This document shows positions 43,294-47,176 of a DNA stretch of 47,176 nucleotides, one piece after another (position 1 is the stretch's first letter; every line of letters starts with the position of its first letter). A program made the translations under genes and the position numbers. This stretch comes from Photobacterium obscurum. GTDB taxonomy: Bacteria > Pseudomonadota > Gammaproteobacteria > Enterobacterales > Vibrionaceae. The DNA lies in the NCBI RefSeq assembly GCF_026191635.1, contig NZ_JAKRRW010000033.1, positions 1 through 47,176 on the forward strand, given 5' to 3'. Below the pieces are notes generated by a model, which was not told where the DNA came from, did not search any database, and saw only the letters and a program-made list of their open reading frames with translations.

Positions 43294-44480
43294 TCCGACT
43301 AGATCTGACACTTCAATTGGAAAAGAAGAGAGTTACCCACTTTGATTAAAGGTGCTGAATCCGTAATCAAAGAAACTAAGAGGTAACTCTCATGCTTCAT
43401 ACTAGCAATCCAATCATCAAACACAAAGCTGGTCTTCTCAATCTTGCAGAAGAACTCGGCAATGTATCAAAAGCCTGCAAAGTTATGGGCGTATCAAGAG
43501 ACACTTTCTACCGCTACCAAGAGCTGGTTGAAACAGGTGGTATTGATGCTTTAATCAATCAAAGTCGCAGAACACCAAACTTAAAGAATCGTGTGGATAG
43601 TGAAACTGAACAAGCTGTTCTCAAGTACGCCATTGATTTCCCTGCTCACGGGCAAGTTAGAACGAGTAATGAACTGCGCAAGCTAGGCGTGTTTATCTCT
43701 CCAAGCGGCGTTCGTTCAATCTGGCTTAGGAATGACCTTGAGAACTTCAAGAAACGACTTATAGCGCTGGAAAAGCAGGTTGCCGAAAACGGTATCATCT
43801 TAACGGATGCACAAGTTGCAGCATTAGAGCGCAAAAAGCAGGATGATGAGGCTTGTGGCGAGATAGAAACGGCTCATCCTGGATACTTAGGCTCTCAGGA
43901 TACGTTCTATGTTGGCAATTTAAAGGGAGTCGGCCGTATCTACCAGCAAACGTTCGTAGATACCTATAGCAAAGTAGCGTTCGCCAAACTCTACACCACA
44001 AAAACGCCTATCACTGCTGCCGATATGTTGAATGATAAAGTATTACCGTTCTTCGAGTCACACGAGCTACCAATGCTTCGAATACTGACTGACAGAGGCA
44101 CAGAATACTGTGGCCGCGTTGAGCAACATGACTATCAGCTTTACCTCGCCATTAATGATATCGACCATACGAAAACCAAAGCCATGTCGCCACAAACGAA
44201 CGGTATCTGTGAGCGCTTCCATAAGACGATATTAAACGAGTTCTACCAAGTTACGTTCAGAAAGAAACTGTATGGCTCGATGGAAGAGTTGCAGAAAGAT
44301 CTGGACGAATGGATGGACTACTACAACAATCATCGTACTCATCAAGGAAAAATGTGCTGTGGCAGAACGCCAATGGAGACATTAGAAGATGGGAAATCAA
44401 TCTGGGCCGAAAAGAATCTAGCCCAGATTTAATCTGACAGGCACCGAATCAAAAATGGGTAACTGTCAGATCAGGTCTGA
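43294..44480 (+). mobile_element. IS481-family insertion sequence, complete, with 6-bp target duplication
   Basis: The left end TCCGACTAGATCTGACA (43294-43310) and the right end, complement of 44464-44480 (TCAGACCTGATCTGACA), match at 14 of 17 positions. The element is 1187 bp and is flanked by direct repeats ATTAGT at 43288-43293 and 44481-44486. A second, inner pair of inverted sequences AGTTACCCA with GGTGC lies at 43331-43355 and 44441-44464. It encodes one intact transposase, so it is a recent and possibly active insertion. Confidence 0.88.
43392..44432 (+). CDS. IS481-family transposase
   Basis: The 346-aa DDE transposase has an N-terminal helix-turn-helix (LAEELGNVSKACKVMGVSRDTFYRYQEL) and an rve integrase core with Asp in FVDTYSKVAFAKL, Asp in RILTDRGTEYCG and Glu in NGICERFHKTILNEFYQ. 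The spacing fits DDE enzymes of the IS3/IS481 group. It is a single ORF without frameshift, which separates it from IS3. The start ATG at 43392 follows AAGAGGTAAC, and the stop lies close to the right inverted repeat. Confidence 0.93.
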   Translation: MLHTSNPIIKHKAGLLNLAEELGNVSKACKVMGVSRDTFYRYQELVETGGIDALINQSRRTPNLKNRVDSETEQAVLKYAIDFPAHGQVRTSNELRKLGVFISPSGVRSIWLRNDLENFKKRLIALEKQVAENGIILTDAQVAALERKKQDDEACGEIETAHPGYLGSQDTFYVGNLKGVGRIYQQTFVDTYSKVAFAKLYTTKTPITAADMLNDKVLPFFESHELPMLRILTDRGTEYCGRVEQHDYQLYLAINDIDHTKTKAMSPQTNGICERFHKTILNEFYQVTFRKKLYGSMEELQKDLDEWMDYYNNHRTHQGKMCCGRTPMETLEDGKSIWAEKNLAQI

Positions 44481-44491
44481 ATTAGTACATA

Positions 44492-47176
44492 TTATTTTAT
44501 ATGATAGGTTTCAATTGATTGTTCTAATTCTCTTCCAGCAATCTTTTCTGGCATTATTGCGAGGTCATCACCAACTTCTAAGCTATAAAAATGAACATTT
44601 TCTCCATTTTTGAATGTGTTCCTATGAACAAAATATCGTTTTTTGTAAGCATCTTCAGTGAAGATGAATGGTTTTCTTAAGCCATTATCATTAGGAATGT
44701 TTTGAACTTTTGTTCGGACGAATTTTTTACATGAATTTATTGTGTTAAATGAAACGCCTATTTCTTCAGAAGGACTCTTTCTAATATCCCACTTAGTGCT
44801 TGAAAAAGGATTATTATCAATTGATAGTGAACGTGCGTGTTTAACAAATTTGTATAATTCGCTGGTGTCTTTATTTTGCTTTTGATAAATGTCTTTGATG
44901 TGCTCATCGCAAAATGTTAGCAATTGATGTGCTGATTTAACCTGTTCTGCACAAAGTGAGTTTCGTCTGTTAAAGAAGTAGTATGAAATGCTATCAATGA
45001 TTTTATACGCTTCACGTGTTGCAACAAAGAAATAACCAGATTCTTTAAGTACCGTGTGCATTATTTTTAAAGCACTGTTGAAAGATTTATATAACTCATC
45101 TGTTTCATTGTTTTCGATTTGAGTTTCTATCTTTCTTTTAAATGCAGATGCCCGGTAGGTTCCTAGAGTGCTACCATATTGCGAATCATCGCGCCATTTT
45201 TTGGTTGAGTCAAATATCATTTCATATTTGCTCTGGTGCAAAAGGCATATGTAATAACCATTTAAGATTGAGTACCAAGTACATCGATCATTTCTAATGT
45301 CAGTTTTTTCTAATAGTTTTGTGTATATCTTTTCAGACTCATCATATTCACGTTCTTCATGATAGGATTTAGCTAAAAGAATCGCTGTTGCAACATCATT
45401 TGAATTAATCTTATAAGCCTTTAGCAATGAAGCTTTAGCATTAATATTATCATGCATTAATGTATAAAGTCTGGCTAAAGTTCTCTGATATAAATAATCA
45501 TTATTATATACAGAACCGATCTCTTGAAATTCTGTATAAGTGTCGGTTATTTTTTCAAAGTCAACATTACCCTTAGACTTTTGATGACATAACTTATTAA
45601 CCTTATGAAGATTGATTTTTAGAGTCTCATCTATGTGTTCAGGTATAAAGTTTTCACTATATTCAGAAATGTTTTTTGTATTCTGTAGTCTAATTATTTC
45701 AATAGCTCTATCTTTGTTTTTTCTGATGTTAGTCTGTACTTTTTGTCTGACATTAATGTTCTTTGGACTTACTAATAAGAAATCACGAATAGATGCATTA
45801 ATTTCATAGTATTCATGATCAGCTTCAGTTATTCGTCTGATTAGACTTGTTTTTGATAGCTCTGAGATTGCTTTAGCTGATTCATCAATGTTAATGCTTA
45901 ATAAGTTACATATGTCTTTTCTTGAGCACCTATCCGCAGTAAATAATAACTCCAGAACCTCAATGCTTTCACTAGAAAGTGATGAAATTAGATTTTTGAA
46001 TGAGAATTCAGCAATTCCAGAGTTAGCTTTTTGCCATGCTGTTGGTAGAGAGTTACCTAGAGACCAATAATCCAAAGTTAACTTTATCGCTAATGGATTA
46101 AAATTACAGTTATTAATTACTTTATCTATTTCATCTTGATTTAGAGGTAGAGAACCTTTGTTTTTCTGGTATTCTCTAGCCAATTGTGATGCTGCTGGTG
46201 AGCTTAATGTTGGAAGCGGAAGTGTTTTTGCTGTTGAAACATTAATTCGACTAGTAATTAATACTTTCCAATCATATGGTAGACTGGAGTTGAAATCATT
46301 GAAAATTGATTCGTTATCTCTAATTAAAGTTTCTAAGTTATCAATGAACAAAAGAGGTTTATGTTCAATATCACTTGAAATTAAACTGTCAAAATTATCA
46401 TAGTCGGTGTTCCATAAATCATTAAATGTATCTAAGATCGCATTTTTTAATTCTTCTAAGCTTTGAATTGCGGATAAACTTTTTATGCCGTTCGGTGTTA
46501 GCTCTTCTGTTTTTAATGAAACGAAAATAAGACCATTGAAGTTGTTTGCTGTTTCTGTGGTAAAAGATAAGTTGTGTAGGAGATCTAATACGAGAGCTGT
46601 TTTACCGACACCACCTGGAGCTACGACTGCAATTGTATTTACACGCTTATTCAAGATAAGTTTGGTTAGCTCTTTTGCTTCTCGATTACGACCAACCAAT
46701 CCAGTCGAGTCATGTTCAAAATATGCAGGAAGATTATTAGGGATTTTATTACTTGTTTCTGCTAACCACTCTTTAGGTGGTTCTTTTAAATCATCATTTT
46801 CCGCACTGATGACATTTTCAATAACATTTTTCAAACCCAAACTTTCAATTTCAGGTAAAGTACCTAAAGATGCAGCAAGATACCAATATTGTAATTTGTA
46901 ATCTCTATTAGCATGAGAAAGAGAGTTTCTAATAGTTGTTAAGTTGATATCGTGTGCGTATTTACGTATTTTGCTGAGGAGTTCTTCATCGCTAGTATTA
47001 CTGGCAGCCTGAACGGCTAAATCTAGAACTTCTGAAAAATGAGATGCACTAACAATATCGCTTAGTTGATTAGGATCACATGACTTTCCTAATCTTGCTT
47101 CTCGATCTGCAATTTGCTGAACAAGTTGTTCACTTAGATTTTCTAGAGTATTTTTTTCTATAATATAGTCACCTAA
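44492..47176 (-). CDS. Partial HEPN / NB-ARC STAND NTPase / TPR / cold-shock-like protein, putative antiphage effector
   Basis: This reading frame is open from 44492 to the window edge at 47176 (894 visible codons), and no ATG, GTG or TTG lies in frame before a TTG at 46840, so the true start is outside the window. Visible residues about 1-112 hold TTIRNSLSHANRDYK with an R-N-x3-H motif (Arg83, His88), the signature of HEPN ribonucleases. An NB-ARC/STAND NTPase follows: Walker A APGGVGKTALV (residues 188-193), Walker B PLLFIDNLE, sensor LITSR and the NFNPLAIKL motif. Then come TPR-like helices (LYTLMHDNINAKASLLKAYK) and a C-terminal domain with KPFIFTE and RYFVHRNTFKNGENV that resembles a cold-shock domain. 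It is markedly more AT-rich than the core genes. It is the first visible cargo of the island and stands convergent to the IS. Confidence 0.78.
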   Translation of the reverse strand, partial: LGDYIIEKNTLENLSEQLVQQIADREARLGKSCDPNQLSDIVSASHFSEVLDLAVQAASNTSDEELLSKIRKYAHDINLTTIRNSLSHANRDYKLQYWYLAASLGTLPEIESLGLKNVIENVISAENDDLKEPPKEWLAETSNKIPNNLPAYFEHDSTGLVGRNREAKELTKLILNKRVNTIAVVAPGGVGKTALVLDLLHNLSFTTETANNFNGLIFVSLKTEELTPNGIKSLSAIQSLEELKNAILDTFNDLWNTDYDNFDSLISSDIEHKPLLFIDNLETLIRDNESIFNDFNSSLPYDWKVLITSRINVSTAKTLPLPTLSSPAASQLAREYQKNKGSLPLNQDEIDKVINNCNFNPLAIKLTLDYWSLGNSLPTAWQKANSGIAEFSFKNLISSLSSESIEVLELLFTADRCSRKDICNLLSINIDESAKAISELSKTSLIRRITEADHEYYEINASIRDFLLVSPKNINVRQKVQTNIRKNKDRAIEIIRLQNTKNISEYSENFIPEHIDETLKINLHKVNKLCHQKSKGNVDFEKITDTYTEFQEIGSVYNNDYLYQRTLARLYTLMHDNINAKASLLKAYKINSNDVATAILLAKSYHEEREYDESEKIYTKLLEKTDIRNDRCTWYSILNGYYICLLHQSKYEMIFDSTKKWRDDSQYGSTLGTYRASAFKRKIETQIENNETDELYKSFNSALKIMHTVLKESGYFFVATREAYKIIDSISYYFFNRRNSLCAEQVKSAHQLLTFCDEHIKDIYQKQNKDTSELYKFVKHARSLSIDNNPFSSTKWDIRKSPSEEIGVSFNTINSCKKFVRTKVQNIPNDNGLRKPFIFTEDAYKKRYFVHRNTFKNGENVHFYSLEVGDDLAIMPEKIAGRELEQSIETYHIK

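Larger units (their letters stand above)
38328..47176. mobile_element. Gamma-mobile-trio (GMT) genomic island, left part
   Basis: The island begins after ffs. It carries the gmtYZX recombination module, an IS481-family element and at least one AT-rich cargo gene of defence type on the opposite strand. The left junction lies in 38328-38483, where short repeats (ACTATAC twice, and an inverted CTAAT/ATTAG around 38425-38440) may be recombinase sites. The right end is not in the window, so target duplication and total cargo cannot be determined. GMT islands are known carriers of antiphage and antibacterial genes in gammaproteobacteria. Confidence 0.8.

Noticed and set aside
44492..46840. STAND gene as a complete 782-aa protein starting at TTG 46840
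   Set aside because: The frame stays open for a further 112 codons to the window edge and that part contains the R-N-x3-H motif. The TTG has no Shine-Dalgarno sequence, so the gene is better read as partial.
44492..47176. Plus-strand ORFs of 60-138 codons inside the STAND gene
   Set aside because: They are antisense shadows in an AT-rich gene, with no Shine-Dalgarno sequences and no domain-like content.

Overview
The window looks like a chromosomal segment of a gammaproteobacterium, most likely a member of the Vibrionaceae (Vibrio/Photobacterium-like). This rests on gene content: tandem tRNA-Tyr genes, a FadL pair beside a sigma-factor/DUF3379 pair, fadIJ-sixA-smrB-prmB, decR-mdlA-mdlB-tesB-ybaY-atl-ffs in an order close to that of Escherichia coli, and a gamma-mobile-trio island. 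No 16S rRNA gene is present, so the genus stays open.

Layout. (1) 1-4.8 kb: two minus-strand tRNA-Tyr genes, then an RND efflux adaptor/pump pair. (2) 5.2-10.1 kb: an envelope cluster of one membrane-anchored unknown protein, three lipoproteins (two LPP20-like, one CsgG/LpoB-like) and an exported MltC-like lytic transglycosylase. (3) 10.3-13.5 kb: rluF, aroC and a TRIC-family channel. (4) 13.7-18.2 kb, minus strand: two FadL porins, a DUF3379 membrane protein and its ECF-like sigma factor. (5) 18.3-22.3 kb: fadI-fadJ, behind an upstream region holding a tenfold heptanucleotide repeat and a FadR-like operator. FadR-like sites also precede both fadL genes, so fatty-acid uptake and anaerobic-type beta-oxidation look like one regulon. 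(6) 22.3-28.8 kb: a broken zinc-ribbon gene, an M16 peptidase, sixA, a lipoprotein, smrB and prmB. aroC, which normally follows prmB, lies about 15 kb away. (7) 28.8-38.1 kb: queC, a PLP-dependent cysteine synthase-like enzyme divergent from an Lrp-type regulator, the heterodimeric ABC exporter mdlAB, tesB, ybaY, atl, a membrane protein, and the SRP RNA gene ffs.

(8) 38.3-47.2 kb is accessory DNA inserted just behind ffs. It carries the gamma-mobile-trio genes gmtY, gmtZ and gmtX (two large tyrosine recombinases and a small accessory protein in an overlapping operon) and a complete IS481-family element with inverted ends and a 6-bp target duplication. On the opposite strand lies an AT-rich cargo gene that runs off the right edge of the window. 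The visible part of that protein has a HEPN-type R-N-x3-H motif, an NB-ARC/STAND NTPase, a TPR-like helical region and a cold-shock-like C-terminal domain. This is the architecture expected of an RNA-targeting antiphage sensor/effector, and it is the best candidate for a new system here. The right end of the island lies outside the window.
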